From the NCBI RefSeq assembly GCF_004345365.1, contig NZ_SLVF01000014.1, positions 62,001 to 126,000 of the forward strand: a stretch of 64,000 bases of DNA, read 5' to 3'. The translations under genes were made by a program, and so were the position numbers. The notes under the pieces are model-generated. The model was not told the DNA's origin. It searched no databases and saw only the letters and a program-made list of their open reading frames with translations. This stretch comes from Kribbella sp. VKM Ac-2568. Its GTDB lineage: Bacteria > Actinomycetota > Actinomycetes > Propionibacteriales > Kribbellaceae. Shown piece by piece: positions 32,686 through 41,710 of this stretch; position 1 is the stretch's first letter; each line of letters begins with the position of its first letter.

Positions 32686-33063
32686 CTACTGCGGTCCGGA
32701 CTGGTCGAGCTGCGCGATCAGCGTCTTCGGTGCGATCTGGCGGTAGGCGTCGTCGACGATCTCCTCGAGCTGGTCCCAGTCCACTCCCTCGACATCCAGA
32801 TACACCCCCAGCCAGCCACGATGACCGACGTACGGCGGCCGGAAGAAGTGCTCCGGATCGGCCGCCACCAGCGACTCCTGGACACCCTCGGGAGCCGCGC
32901 ACCAGAAACCGGTCCGGTCGTCGTGATGCTGGTCGGCGAACATCACGAACGTCTTCTTCCCGCGGATGAACCAGGTGGGCTCCCCATGACTCAACCGCTC
33001 AGATGTCTCCGGCAACCGGAGGCAGAGCTTCCGCAACCTGTCCAACCCATCCACCACGACCAC
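32686..33063 (-). CDS. MmcQ/YjbR family protein
   Basis: 125 residues. LRKLCLRLPETSERLSHGEP, TWFIRGKKTFVMFAD, PYVGHRGWLGVYLD and a C-terminal helix (LEEIVDDAYRQIAP) match the YjbR fold, a small DNA-binding-like domain of unproven function. Start is GTG 33063; nearby GTG codons in the run VVV are alternatives. It is convergent with the split gene, 6 bp away. Confidence 0.85.
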   Translation of the reverse strand: MVVVDGLDRLRKLCLRLPETSERLSHGEPTWFIRGKKTFVMFADQHHDDRTGFWCAAPEGVQESLVAADPEHFFRPPYVGHRGWLGVYLDVEGVDWDQLEEIVDDAYRQIAPKTLIAQLDQSGPQ

Positions 33064-33156
33064 CCTGCCTCTCCACTGCCGCCCGGTCCCGCCTCAGTCG
33101 TCTCACCCTCCCACCGGACAGGAGCGATCGTCTTGTCGAAACGGGAGCTCGTTTGT

Positions 33157-33822
33157 TCAATGCCGCGGCCCCGGGCTGACCACACCGGACTCGTAGGCGT
33201 AGACGACAGCCTGGGCTCGGTCCCGGAGATCCAGCTTGGTCAGGATCCGGCTCACATGGGTCTTCACCGTCTGCTCCGCGAGCACCAAGGTCGCGGCGAT
33301 CTCCCGGTTGGACTGACCCCGCGCCACCAGCCGGAGTACGTCGGTCTCGCGCGGCGTGAGGTCGGCTGCAGTGGTCGGGAGGACGGGATGCAGCCGGGCG
33401 AAGTCCTCGACCAAGCGACGCGTGATCGAAGGAGCCAGCAGCGCATCTCCCGCCGCGACCACCCGTACTGCGGCGGCGAGTTCGTCCGGCGACGAGTGCT
33501 TCAGGAGGAACCCGCTGGCTCCGGCGCGCAGCGCGTCGTACACGTATTCGTCGAGGTCGAACGTGGTGAGCATGATGACCCGAGGTGGTTCACCCGGTGT
33601 TGCGCCGGCGAGGATCTGCCGGGTCGCGGCCAGCCCGTCCAGGACCGGCATCCGCACGTCCATCAGGATGACGTCGGGCGCCTTCTCGGCGGCGAGCTCC
33701 ACCGCCTCGAAGCCGTTCGTGGCCTCGCCCACCACCTCGAGATCCGGTTGTCCGCCCAGCAACGCGCTGAAACCAGCGCGGACCATCGCCTGGTCGTCCA
33801 CCACCAGGACCTTGATCGTCAT
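33157..33822 (-). CDS. NarL/FixJ-type response regulator
   Basis: 221 residues. The receiver domain carries the phosphoacceptor Asp55 (VILMDVRMPVLDG), Asp9-Asp10 (VVDDQ) and Lys in GFLLKH. The C-terminal LuxR-type HTH reads LTPRETDVLRLVARGQSNRE then LAEQTVKTHVSRIL. Its ATG overlaps the kinase stop (ATGA), so the two form a two-component pair. Targets are unknown; the neighbouring membrane-protein gene is a candidate. Confidence 0.95.
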   Translation of the reverse strand: MTIKVLVVDDQAMVRAGFSALLGGQPDLEVVGEATNGFEAVELAAEKAPDVILMDVRMPVLDGLAATRQILAGATPGEPPRVIMLTTFDLDEYVYDALRAGASGFLLKHSSPDELAAAVRVVAAGDALLAPSITRRLVEDFARLHPVLPTTAADLTPRETDVLRLVARGQSNREIAATLVLAEQTVKTHVSRILTKLDLRDRAQAVVYAYESGVVSPGPRH

Positions 33823-35021
33823 CCGGCTTCCTTCGCGTTCAAGGGGATCGATGCTTCCACGAGGTATCCACCCTCGGAGGTCGGCCCGGCCTGGAAGGTG
33901 CCGTCGAGCAATCCGACCCGCTCACGCATCCCGACCAGCCCGTGGCCGCTCCCCGGTGCCGCACGATCCGCTGTCGGCGAAGGCCCGTTCGCCACAGTCA
34001 ACACAAGCGCATCCGCCGCTCCATGGACTGCCACCTCTACCTTGACGCCAGGGGCGTGCCGCACCGCGTTGCTGATGGCCTCCTGCGCCACCCGGTACGC
34101 CGTGAGCTCCGCCGCCGGGTCCGCCTCGGCCGTGAGTGCAACCTCAAGCCTTACGTCGGCTCCTGCCCGGCGAGTGGTCGCCACGAGTTCCTCTAGCTCG
34201 GCCAGACCTGGCTGCGGACCAAGCTCTGTCGGCCGGTCCCCCTCGGTGGCAGGATCCTCCCGCAGCAAGCGGAGTACGCGGCGCATCTCCATCAGGGACG
34301 AGCGCGCATCGTCCGCGATTCCGGCAAACTCCTCGCGCACGTCAGCCGGCAGTTCTCGCAACCGGTGTGGCGCGCTGTCGGCGCGAACCACCACGACGGA
34401 CAGGTGGTGCGCGACGACATCGTGGAGTTCCCGGGCGATGCGTGCGCGCTCCTGCAGCCGGGCGCGTTGCCCACGTTCTGCTTCGCTGATGGTCTCCTGC
34501 TCAGCCAGCCGACGTCGGGTCTCTGCTCGTGACCGGAGCAGGTCCGCCACTCCGACGGCTACCGCCGACAACACCGCCATCGTCAGCAAGCCGGCCCAGG
34601 TGCCGCGCTCTGGCGCCAACGCCATCGCGACCACGCCGACTACCTGCGTGGCCGCCCACCAGACCGCCAGCGCGATCCGCGATGCACCACGTGCGCCGAC
34701 GATGACCAGCACCGCCGCCTGCCCGAAGACGCTCGTCACCGGCCAGGGCCACGCCTCGTCCGGTGAGACCGGCACACACACCGCGGCGGTCAAAGCCGCT
34801 CCCAGCAAGGAAACCGGCATCGCCATTGTCGGCCGCAACCAGGCCAGGGCCAACGCCAGGGCGCGCAGCGTTGCCAACGCAAACGCGCCGCCCAAGGGCA
34901 CCTCGTAGTGCTGCCCAAGATCGGCCGTCGTCAAGACCAGCAAGGCCCCAGTGGCAACGCCGGCTGCGATCCCACCTCGCCCGGCAGGCCAGCCGGCCTG
35001 AACACGCGGCTCGGAGGTCAC
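33819..35021 (-). CDS. Sensor histidine kinase (HisKA_3 type)
   Basis: 400 residues from GTG 35021. About five to six N-terminal transmembrane helices without a large extracellular loop are followed by a coiled segment, the phosphoacceptor His in ARIARELHDVVAHHLSVVVV and a HATPase domain (QEAISNAVRHAPGVKVEV, GHGLVGMRERVGLLDG). It autophosphorylates and passes phosphate to the response regulator encoded downstream. The lack of a sensor domain suggests it senses the membrane or a partner protein. Confidence 0.93.
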   Translation of the reverse strand: MTSEPRVQAGWPAGRGGIAAGVATGALLVLTTADLGQHYEVPLGGAFALATLRALALALAWLRPTMAMPVSLLGAALTAAVCVPVSPDEAWPWPVTSVFGQAAVLVIVGARGASRIALAVWWAATQVVGVVAMALAPERGTWAGLLTMAVLSAVAVGVADLLRSRAETRRRLAEQETISEAERGQRARLQERARIARELHDVVAHHLSVVVVRADSAPHRLRELPADVREEFAGIADDARSSLMEMRRVLRLLREDPATEGDRPTELGPQPGLAELEELVATTRRAGADVRLEVALTAEADPAAELTAYRVAQEAISNAVRHAPGVKVEVAVHGAADALVLTVANGPSPTADRAAPGSGHGLVGMRERVGLLDGTFQAGPTSEGGYLVEASIPLNAKEAG

Positions 35022-35055
35022 GACGCGAGCCTAGACCGCTCAATCTCCCGCGTCG

Positions 35056-35724
35056 TCATACCTGCTGGGTCCAGGAGTAGAGGAGGACGAGACCGGCAAG
35101 AGTCAGCGCCGCGGTGACTGGGATAGTCCACCAAGCAGTGCGGGAGCCGTAGAGACGGCGCACAGTTGCAGCCTGCAGGAGCGCGATGCCACGGAGGCCG
35201 AAACCGAGGAGCGGAATAAGCGGCACGGCGATCGCGGCGTGGGCCGCCCAGGCACCTGCTTTGGTTGGCCCGCCCCAAGTGCCGGGCCCGTAAGGACCGT
35301 GCTCGACAAATCCATAGAACGGCCCACGGACGACAGCAAGCACCAGCATCATCACCAGAAACCAGCACACGACTCCGAGCACCAGACTCGAGAACCCGTG
35401 CAGGAACAAGGCCACCCGCCCCGGACGCCTAAGCCGAACAGCCTCGGCGGCCCCCAGAAACCGCCCAAGCCTCCGCCACCTCTCGTGCACACCATCCCCC
35501 CGCCCAACCACCGCTCCCACCATCGCGCCAACCCCCATCGGCACCAACATCACGCCATACCCAACCGCCCGCACAACCCGGCCCACCAGCCCGCGCCGCC
35601 GCCGATCCTTCCCCGCCGCCCGGCCTGCCACCGGTCCGCGGCGGTTCGCAGCGGAGGTGGTGCCACCGCCTGCCGCGGACCTGGTGCCGGGGGTTGCGGA
35701 GGTGGGCGGGAGGCTGTTCGTCAT
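35056..35724 (-). CDS. Membrane protein of unknown function, upstream of the two-component genes
   Basis: 222 residues from ATG 35724, with AAGGAGC upstream. A basic, low-complexity cytoplasmic N-terminus (SAAGGGTTSAANRRGPVAGR) is followed by about four to five hydrophobic segments (VMLVPMGVGAMVGAVV, VVCWFLVMMLVLAVV, AIAVPLIPLLGFGLRGIALL, VTAALTLAGLVLLY). Resemblance to sensor-type membrane domains next to HisKA_3 kinases suggests it may modulate that kinase, but this is inference. 34 bp separate it from the kinase start. Confidence 0.7.
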   Translation of the reverse strand: MTNSLPPTSATPGTRSAAGGGTTSAANRRGPVAGRAAGKDRRRRGLVGRVVRAVGYGVMLVPMGVGAMVGAVVGRGDGVHERWRRLGRFLGAAEAVRLRRPGRVALFLHGFSSLVLGVVCWFLVMMLVLAVVRGPFYGFVEHGPYGPGTWGGPTKAGAWAAHAAIAVPLIPLLGFGLRGIALLQAATVRRLYGSRTAWWTIPVTAALTLAGLVLLYSWTQQV

Positions 35725-35934
35725 GGGGTGCTCCTTGGTCTCAGTAAGTGAGATCGAGCCTAGAAATCTGCGTCCCGTCAGGCATCCAGCCACAGAGCGA
35801 AGTCGCATCCCGTACCCCGGTACGGGGTCGTTGTGATCTAGCTCACAGTGACCACGGTCCGTGTCGAGGCGTTACACGGTCAGTGCCGGTGGGCGCGAGC
35901 GGCAGTGCCGCGCCCGACAGGAGGTTCGGACAAC

Positions 35935-36504
35935 ATGCGCATTCGGAACCTGGCGGTGATCGCCACGCTGATCCCGGTCCTGATGCTCGCTGGCTGCGGT
36001 AACGACGAGTCCGCCGACGTGGCCGCATCGTCGCCAGGCGCCAAGAAGGCGTTCAAGCACGGCCTGCCCGACCCGGTCGCTAAGGGAGCGGCCGCCGACG
36101 AGAACGCCGGCCCCTCGGATGACCCCGTCGTGAACGCGTATTACGAGTACCGCGTCGCGTTCGACGTGATGATGCAGAGCGGCGGTCAGTCGACCAAGCA
36201 ACTGGTCCCAGTGATGACGCCGACCCTGTACAAGTCGATCAGCCAGCAAGCGAGGTACTACCGCTCCAGCAAGCTGCACAACACCGGCGAGACCAAGGTG
36301 CTCTGGGCCAAGCGAACCCTCGGCTCCACCGGCGTGATCGTCCGCGCCTGCTACGACACGACTCGGGCCCGCACGGTGAACGCCAGAGGCAGGAGCGTCC
36401 TCCCGGCGACGACCCCGACCCGCTGGCTCGACGAGATGCGCGTCGAACTCCTCGAAGGCGTCTGGGTGGTCGACGGCGGCCGCACCACCCCGGAGAAGTG
36501 TTGA
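35935..36504 (+). CDS. Secreted lipoprotein of unknown function
   Basis: 189 residues from ATG 35935, preceded by AGGAGG 9-10 nt upstream. The lipobox is clear (LIPVLMLAGCG, Cys at about residue 21). The mature part resembles small actinobacterial lipoproteins with a Cys-containing NTF2-like fold (VVNAYYEYRVAFDVMMQSGG, RWLDEMRVELLEGVWVVDGG); two Cys residues near 145 and the C-terminus may form a disulphide. Function is unknown. It ends at a strong terminator hairpin. Confidence 0.85.
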   Translation: MRIRNLAVIATLIPVLMLAGCGNDESADVAASSPGAKKAFKHGLPDPVAKGAAADENAGPSDDPVVNAYYEYRVAFDVMMQSGGQSTKQLVPVMTPTLYKSISQQARYYRSSKLHNTGETKVLWAKRTLGSTGVIVRACYDTTRARTVNARGRSVLPATTPTRWLDEMRVELLEGVWVVDGGRTTPEKC

Positions 36505-36572
36505 GTAACCACCCCCCCAAATCGACTCCGGTCCGCTGCCTCCGGGCACACCTCGCGGACCGGAGCCAACTC

Positions 36573-36605
36573 ACAGCGCGGAGAGCCCCAAGCTCTCCGC
36601 GCTGT
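36573..36605 (+). terminator. Perfect 14-bp terminator hairpin
   Basis: ACAGCGCGGAGAGC, loop CCCAA, GCTCTCCGCGCTGT, then CGTTTCTCC. It lies 69 bp after the lipoprotein gene and is the best intrinsic terminator in the window. Confidence 0.8.
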
Positions 36606-36652
36606 CGTTTCTCCACCCAGGCAAGGGCGCCGAGGCTCTCCCTGGCCCTTCC

Positions 36653-36680
36653 AGCTCTCCAGCTCTCCAGCTCTCCAGCG
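36653..36680. repeat. Short tandem repeat, AGCTCTCC x3.5
   Basis: Three direct copies of AGCTCTCC and a partial fourth in the gap between the lipoprotein and nuclease-like genes. Nothing else is seen in the 225-bp gap apart from the terminator. Confidence 0.9.
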
Positions 36681-36729
36681 AGGATGATGAGGCTTCCCGC
36701 CGAGATGGCGGCCTGGCTCCCCGGGATTG

Positions 36730-37233
36730 TCAGGCGTGGCGGCTGGACTGATGGAGGAGGGATTCGACGGCTTCCAGCAGGGTCGGGTCGTCAGCAGGCC
36801 CGGACCACACGATGACGCGAGCCTTGTCACCGAGCTTGGCCGCCACCAGTTCACGCGCCGGTGTGGGATCGCCCTGATTGAGCAGTACGACGAGACGCCG
36901 CCCATCGCGCTGGAGCCGGTCCAGCAGCGGCGGCAAGGTGGACCCGCGGAACAAGCCCGGGTCGCTCTTCACCTTCGTCTCGATCATCACCCCGCGACCG
37001 CGGACCACCAGCAGGAAGTCCGCGCGATCCCGGGTGAACTCGCGATCGTGGTACACCCGCGCCTTCGGCCAGAGTCGCTGCAGGGCAAGATCCACCTCAG
37101 CGTCGTACCGGGTCGCCAGGCGGCTGACCCGGGAACTCGTTCCGAGCGGACGGAACGTCTCCGGTGTGCGGCGACCTCGTCGCCGGCGCCCCAGCAGGGG
37201 CCGCAACCATCGATACAGCGTGGTGTCGATCAT
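36730..37233 (-). CDS. Small protein with PD-(D/E)XK/NERD-like nuclease fold
   Basis: 167 residues. A basic N-terminus is followed by RYDAEVDLALQRLWPKARVY, then DREFTRDRADFLLVVRGRGV leading to MIETKVKSDP. The spacing of an early acidic residue, the Asp in RADFLL and the ETK motif matches the restriction-endonuclease-like core seen in NERD-type domains. The C-terminal half is alpha/beta (RLVVLLNQGDPTPARELVAA). Substrate and role are unknown. It is monocistronic. Confidence 0.6.
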   Translation of the reverse strand: MIDTTLYRWLRPLLGRRRRGRRTPETFRPLGTSSRVSRLATRYDAEVDLALQRLWPKARVYHDREFTRDRADFLLVVRGRGVMIETKVKSDPGLFRGSTLPPLLDRLQRDGRRLVVLLNQGDPTPARELVAAKLGDKARVIVWSGPADDPTLLEAVESLLHQSSRHA

Positions 37234-37465
37234 CGGCGGACCCCCTGGACCTAGCCGGCACTCACAGAAAGTCTGTCAGCACCGACTGTGACGAACCAGG
37301 CCCGGAAGGGGTCCACCGCTGATCGTGACACCATTGCGACGAACCCGCGAAACCTCCGCCACCCAACAATTTCCACGACCTCGGATTTCCCACGAGCTCG
37401 GTCTGTGGATGGAGTGGGCGGCGTTGCCGAAGCCGGAGAGCTGCCGGGCATGCGCGGGTAGCGGG

Positions 37466-38017
37466 TCAGGCGTTCTTGATCGCCGAGATCTCGATCTCGA
37501 GTGAGACCTTCTCGCTCACCAGGACGCCGCCGCCCTCGAGGGCAGCGTTCCAGCTGACCCCGAAGTCCTTCCGGTTCACCACGACCGCTCCCTCCAGCCC
37601 GATCCGGGAGTTGCCGAACGGGTCGGTCGCCGCGCCGGTGAACTCGAAGTCGATGTCGACCGACTTCGTGATGCCGCGGATGGTGAGGTCACCGGTCACC
37701 TTGAAGCTCTCGTCGCCCTGCGGCTCGATGGCCGTCGACACGAACGTGATCTCGGGGTGGTTGTCCATATCGAGGAAGTCATTGCTGCGCAGGTGGTCGT
37801 CGCGTTGCTTGTTCCGGGTCTCGATGCTCTTGGCCTGGATGGCGACCCGGCCGTTGGAGTTCGCCGGCTTCTCGCCATCGATGTGCAGCGTGCCCTCGAA
37901 CTCGTCGAACCCGCCCCGCACCTTGGCCACCATCGCGTGCCGGGCGACGAAGCCCATCCGGCTGTGCGCCGCGTCGATGGTGTAGTCGCCGGTCAGTTCG
38001 GGATGTCCAGTGGTCAT
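37466..38017 (-). CDS. YceI family protein
   Basis: 183 residues with the YceI lipocalin-like fold: DYTIDAAHSRMGFVARHAMV, the SND-type motif DDHLRSNDFLDMDNHPEITF, GDLTIRGITKSVDIDFEF and the final KVSLEIEISAIK. The family binds polyisoprenoid or fatty amide ligands. No signal peptide is visible, so this member is cytoplasmic, as is usual in actinobacteria. An AT-richer stretch with a short inverted repeat (AAGTT/AACTT) precedes it and may hold the promoter. Confidence 0.93.
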   Translation of the reverse strand: MTTGHPELTGDYTIDAAHSRMGFVARHAMVAKVRGGFDEFEGTLHIDGEKPANSNGRVAIQAKSIETRNKQRDDHLRSNDFLDMDNHPEITFVSTAIEPQGDESFKVTGDLTIRGITKSVDIDFEFTGAATDPFGNSRIGLEGAVVVNRKDFGVSWNAALEGGGVLVSEKVSLEIEISAIKNA

Positions 38018-38456
38018 GCAGTCCGCCTCCCAAAGAGGTAGTTTAAGTTTTCATCTTCTAACTTGTCAGACCGGGAGCCCTCCGTCCAGACCCGATTACG
38101 GGATGTCCGCTGATCCGCCCAAGAAACCTCCTGCCGCCTCAACAAGCGCCCGGAGCCGCTCCGCCATGCCTCACGGGCTTGCCGTCCGCCACCTTCGTGT
38201 CCGCCAACGCCACCCCTCTCCGGGCAACAGTTGCCCTGACTCCCACCCACGACCGCCACCCCGAGCCGCGCCAGGTCCAGGGCCACCACCACCGCCACCG
38301 CCGACTACCGCGTTGTCGACTCCGTCTCGCATCGACTTTCTTGCTTAAGGCAACGAGACTATTTCGGTTGCCAGCGCGCCGCCCGAGCGGGTTGGCTGTG
38401 GCGGCAGCCCGAGGAGGTCGGCTGCGTCAATCGTCGACCGATCCGGAGGACCAGCC
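38018..38456. other. Intergenic stretch without a supportable gene
   Basis: 439 bp between the YceI and FBP-domain genes. The first 60 bases are AT-rich and probably hold the YceI promoter. The remaining open frames on either strand are proline-, arginine- and histidine-rich and lack ribosome sites. GGAGGA at about 38445 is the ribosome site of the next gene. Confidence 0.7.
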
Positions 38457-38945
38457 GTGCAGCCGCTCAGTGCGGAGGAGATCAGAAGCTCCTTCGTGAA
38501 CTCGTCCAGGAGCCTCGTGAAGGCGATGACGCTCCCCCGCGACTTCGACTCCCTGCCCTGGGACAGCCTGGACTACCTCGGCTGGCGCGACCCGAAGGCG
38601 CCCGCCCGCGGCTACCTCGTCGTACGCCGGGACGACGACGTGACCGGGATCGCCGTGAACACCGCGGCGACCGGTAAGCCCCGGCGCGGTACCGGGTTGT
38701 GCGACCTGTGCCATACGGCGCACCAGGTCACCGACGTGGCGTTGTTCGTCGCGCGCAGGGCCGGCGCGGTCGGCAAGGCCGGGAACACCGTGGGCACCTA
38801 CATCTGCGCGGATCTGGCGTGTTCGCTCTACCTGCGCGGCCTTCGCGAGCTCGAGGTACCGCAGAGCGAGACCGTCGCCGCGGGGGTCCGGGTCGAACGT
38901 CTCGGACAACGGCTTGAAACATTCGTCAGCCGGGTACTCGCCTAA
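38457..38945 (+). CDS. FBP-domain (treble-clef zinc finger) protein
   Basis: 162 residues from GTG 38457, with GGAGGA 6 nt upstream. The C-terminal two-thirds matches the FBP/EF-G-binding zinc-finger domain: CDLCHTAHQVTDVALFVARR and later YICADLACSLYLRG supply the four cysteines. Relatives bind EF-G and help release it from fusidic-acid-stalled ribosomes, so a translation-related role is likely, though not shown here. Confidence 0.85.
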   Translation: MQPLSAEEIRSSFVNSSRSLVKAMTLPRDFDSLPWDSLDYLGWRDPKAPARGYLVVRRDDDVTGIAVNTAATGKPRRGTGLCDLCHTAHQVTDVALFVARRAGAVGKAGNTVGTYICADLACSLYLRGLRELEVPQSETVAAGVRVERLGQRLETFVSRVLA

Positions 38946-39042
38946 CCACGACCAGGACGACACAATCTCTCTGTCCGACTGGTCCGGAGAACTAGTCTGA
39001 TTGACAAGGCCAGGCAGACCGCCAAGGGAGAACGAGGTCGCG

Positions 39043-39309
39043 ATGTCGGAGTTCAGAATCACCCACGAGATCCACAAGGTCCACCCGGACATCCGCGAGC
39101 AACTCACCGCCACCACCATCGAGGCGGTCAACGAGTCGAGTGCGCGGTCCGCCGAGGACGCCGCCCTCGTGCTGCGCAACAAACTGGGTGAGATCGGCGT
39201 ACACATGAGCGAGGAGGCCTGCCTGTCGGCCATCGAGCGACTCCGATCCGGCAAAACCCTCCGCTTCGAAATAGAGCGCGAGGACGGCCAGTCCCACGTC
39301 GAGGAGTGA
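39043..39309 (+). CDS. Small acidic hypothetical protein
   Basis: 88 residues from ATG 39043; GAACGAGG lies a few bases upstream. Predicted helical and soluble (TATTIEAVNESSARSAEDAA, MSEEACLSAIERLRSGKTLR). No recognised domain. TTGACA at 39001-39006 is a good -35 candidate for its promoter. Confidence 0.65.
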   Translation: MSEFRITHEIHKVHPDIREQLTATTIEAVNESSARSAEDAALVLRNKLGEIGVHMSEEACLSAIERLRSGKTLRFEIEREDGQSHVEE

Positions 39310-39357
39310 GCCGCCCCGAACCCAAACACCCCGGCACGCCGGACCGGATCCGCCGGC

Positions 39358-40143
39358 ATGCCCGCACCTGAGCATCCCGTCGCGCCGGGGGTCGAGTACT
39401 TCGTCGGTGTGGACCTCGCCTGGGGACAGCGAGGTACCACCGGCCTCGCGGTCCTCGACCACACCGGATCACTGCTGGACGTCACCACCCGGCAGACGGA
39501 CGAGGACATCCTCGACTGGTTGCGCCCGTGGACGGCCGGCCCGTGCTTCGTCGCGTTCGACGCCCCGATCATCGTGGTGAACCCCTCGGGTCACCGCTCG
39601 TGCGAACGCCTGGTCAGCCGCCACTTCGGCCGCTTCGGCGCGTCCTGCCACGCCGCCAACACCGCGAATCCCAGCTTCACCAACGGCTCCCGAGCCCTCC
39701 GCCTAGCAGACGCTCTCGACCTCGGCCTGGCCCCGACCTCACCAAGACGAGCAGCCGAGGTCTACCCCCACCCAGCCCTGGTCACCTTCTTCGACCTGCC
39801 GAAAATCCTCACCTACAAACACAAACCAGGCCGGGACTTCCCCCACCTCCACTCCGAACTACTCCGCCTGATCACGCTCCTGGACTCCCTCGCAGATGCC
39901 TCCCCACCCCTGCTCCTGAAGTCCAACCCGGAATGGCACGCCATCCGCTCCGCAGCCGAATCCGCCACCCGCAAGTCTCACCTGAAACGCCTCGAAGACG
40001 CCATCGACTCAGTCGTCTGCGCCTATATAGCCCTCTACACCACCACCCACCCCACCAAAACCCTCCTCCTAGGCACCCCCACCACCGGCCAGATCCTGGT
40101 CCCCGTCTCCCCCACCCAAGCCCACCAAATAGACCACCCCTAA
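39358..40143 (+). CDS. DUF429 family protein (predicted RNase H-like fold)
   Basis: 261 residues. YFVGVDLAWGQRGTTGLAVL, FVAFDAPIIVVNPSGHRSCE, AAEVYPHPALVTFFDL and LEDAIDSVVCAYIALY are the conserved elements of DUF429, whose acidic residues suggest an RNase H-like nuclease. No activity is proven for the family. It starts 48 bp after the small acidic gene and may be co-transcribed. Its 3' third becomes proline- and threonine-rich with AC-rich codons, a composition shared with the following non-coding region. Confidence 0.85.
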   Translation: MPAPEHPVAPGVEYFVGVDLAWGQRGTTGLAVLDHTGSLLDVTTRQTDEDILDWLRPWTAGPCFVAFDAPIIVVNPSGHRSCERLVSRHFGRFGASCHAANTANPSFTNGSRALRLADALDLGLAPTSPRRAAEVYPHPALVTFFDLPKILTYKHKPGRDFPHLHSELLRLITLLDSLADASPPLLLKSNPEWHAIRSAAESATRKSHLKRLEDAIDSVVCAYIALYTTTHPTKTLLLGTPTTGQILVPVSPTQAHQIDHP

Positions 40144-40941
40144 CCACATCCCGAGCCACCGCGGGGAGACTCCGCAAGCGAAACCAAGCAGCCAGCGCCC
40201 CAGGAGCAGCTGGCGAGCAGAGCCCAGCCATCGGCGCACGACGCGCAACAAGCAGACGATCACCCGAGGCCAACCACCGCAGCACAGCCGAGCAACCAGC
40301 AACCGATCAGCCGGGCCAGCCGCTGGAGCACAGCGAGCGGCGGGCAGGCGATGGGCAGAGGTCAGCCGCCCAGTGGCAGCGGATGGCGAACGTCGGGCGA
40401 CGATCGGGTGATGACCTGGGGCAGCGACCAGAGATCTGGTTGGAGGTCGGCCGCGAAACCGCGACGACTTTGTGCATCGCGTGAGCACTCCATCCGGCGA
40501 CGAGCGCTCAGACCGTGCACAAGGCGCCGGTCCGCCCGCATCTGCCATCCACTTAGTGCACGGGATGAGTAGTCCTGGGTTCCATCGATGCACGAACGGT
40601 GCACAAAGTCGCGGCGCACCCGGGTCGAGTGGCTGCGGAGGACGGCCGAGGTCCGGCGGCGGGTGCAGGCGCGCGCTGGAAGGAGGTCGGCAGCCGGTGG
40701 GAGCGGACGCCGCTGGAGCGAGGTGTCCAGCGGACGGGTGCGGCGGGCGCGCTGGGAAGAGGTGGCCATGCGGTGGGAGCGGACGCGGCTCGGGCTAGGG
40801 GTGCGGGCGGGACCGGGCGCGCTGGAAAGAGGTGGCCAGGCGGCGGGGAGTGGATGGCGCTGGGAAGAGGTGGGCTGGTGGTGGTCGGCGAGCAGATGGG
40901 GCCGAGGTCGGGCTCGGGGTAGGAGAGGCGGGGCTCTGCGG
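40144..40941. other. 798-bp gene-free region with purine-rich repeats
   Basis: The first ~300 bp are C/A-rich on the plus strand and the last ~350 bp G/A-rich, an abrupt strand-composition switch. Open frames here on both strands consist of Pro/His/Arg or Gly/Arg/Trp repeats and lack good ribosome sites. I see no gene. Confidence 0.65.
40671..40874. repeat. Four degenerate copies of GCGCTGGRAAGAGGTGG
   Basis: Copies begin near 40671, 40747, 40817 and 40857. The first two are followed by a second shared element, CGGTGGGAGCGGACGC (at 40695 and 40771). Spacing is 76, 70 and 40 bp, too uneven for a CRISPR. Confidence 0.7.
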
Positions 40942-41475
40942 TTAGGGGTGGGGAGTGGGTGGGCGGAGGCTGGTGGCGGTTAGGAGGGAGAGGAGGGTGA
41001 TGTCGGCGGGGGCTAGGGCTTCGGGGCCGCCCTGTTGGCGGTCTATTACGCAGAGGGCGGAGTGGATGGTGGCGCCCAGGGTGCGGAGGTCGTTGGTTGA
41101 CTGGAGGATTTGGCCGCCTTTGGTGACGACGTCTTCGACGATCAGGACTCGGCGGTTGGTGACGTCGGCGCCTTCGGCGAGGCGGCGGGTGCCGTAGGCC
41201 TTGGGATGTTTGCGGACGAAGGCGCACGGGAGGCCGGTGTGGCGGCTGAGGGCGGTGACGACGGGGATGCCGCCCATCTCCAGGCCGGCTAGAACCTCCG
41301 TGTCCGGTGGGACGAGGGGTGCCATCGCCTCGGTGATCGCGTCGAGGAGGACCGGGTCGGACTCGAAGCGGTACTTGTCGAAGTACTCGTTCGTGGTGAT
41401 GCCCGAGCGGAGTACGAACGCACCGGTCAGATGCGAGGTTTGATAGATCCGCTGCGCCAACTCGTCGAGGTCCAC
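40942..41475 (-). CDS. pyrE: Orotate phosphoribosyltransferase
   Basis: 177 residues, normal for actinobacterial PyrE. The PRPP-binding loop VLIVEDVVTKGGQI and the catalytic FVRKHPKAYGTRRLAEGADV stretch are intact, as is GLEMGGIPVVTALS. It makes OMP from orotate and PRPP in pyrimidine synthesis. Start is GTG 41475. It stands alone, away from other pyr genes. Confidence 0.95.
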   Translation of the reverse strand: MDLDELAQRIYQTSHLTGAFVLRSGITTNEYFDKYRFESDPVLLDAITEAMAPLVPPDTEVLAGLEMGGIPVVTALSRHTGLPCAFVRKHPKAYGTRRLAEGADVTNRRVLIVEDVVTKGGQILQSTNDLRTLGATIHSALCVIDRQQGGPEALAPADITLLSLLTATSLRPPTPHP

Positions 41476-41710
41476 GCCCGCACTTTAACCACCGCCCGAC
41501 CAGCCGGTTGCACCCAGCACCTAATCCCCCGCGCCAAGCCGCTCTCCCCACGGCAACCCGACCCTCGGCACCTCCCCTTCCAGCCGACCCCGGCCGCCCA
41601 GCACCTCCCCTGCAGACCGACAACCTGCCGGGTGGGCCCCAAGCAGCCCGGCACCTACCGGCAGGCCACAGCGCCCAGGTGGGTCGAACCTGTTCCGGCT
41701 GGGCGGCGTC

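Noticed and set aside
38035..38065. MarR-type operator before YceI
   Set aside because: Only a 5-bp inverted repeat (AAGTT/AACTT) is present, too short to claim in an AT-rich promoter.
38014..38298. 94-codon minus-strand frame upstream of YceI
   Set aside because: It overlaps the YceI start, has no ribosome site and is compositionally random.
40671..40874. CRISPR array
   Set aside because: Repeats are degenerate, unevenly spaced and without cas genes.
40553..41623. Proline-rich protein of 356 residues on the minus strand
   Set aside because: It crosses pyrE in another frame and consists of Pro/His/Arg repeats; it is a shadow of biased composition.
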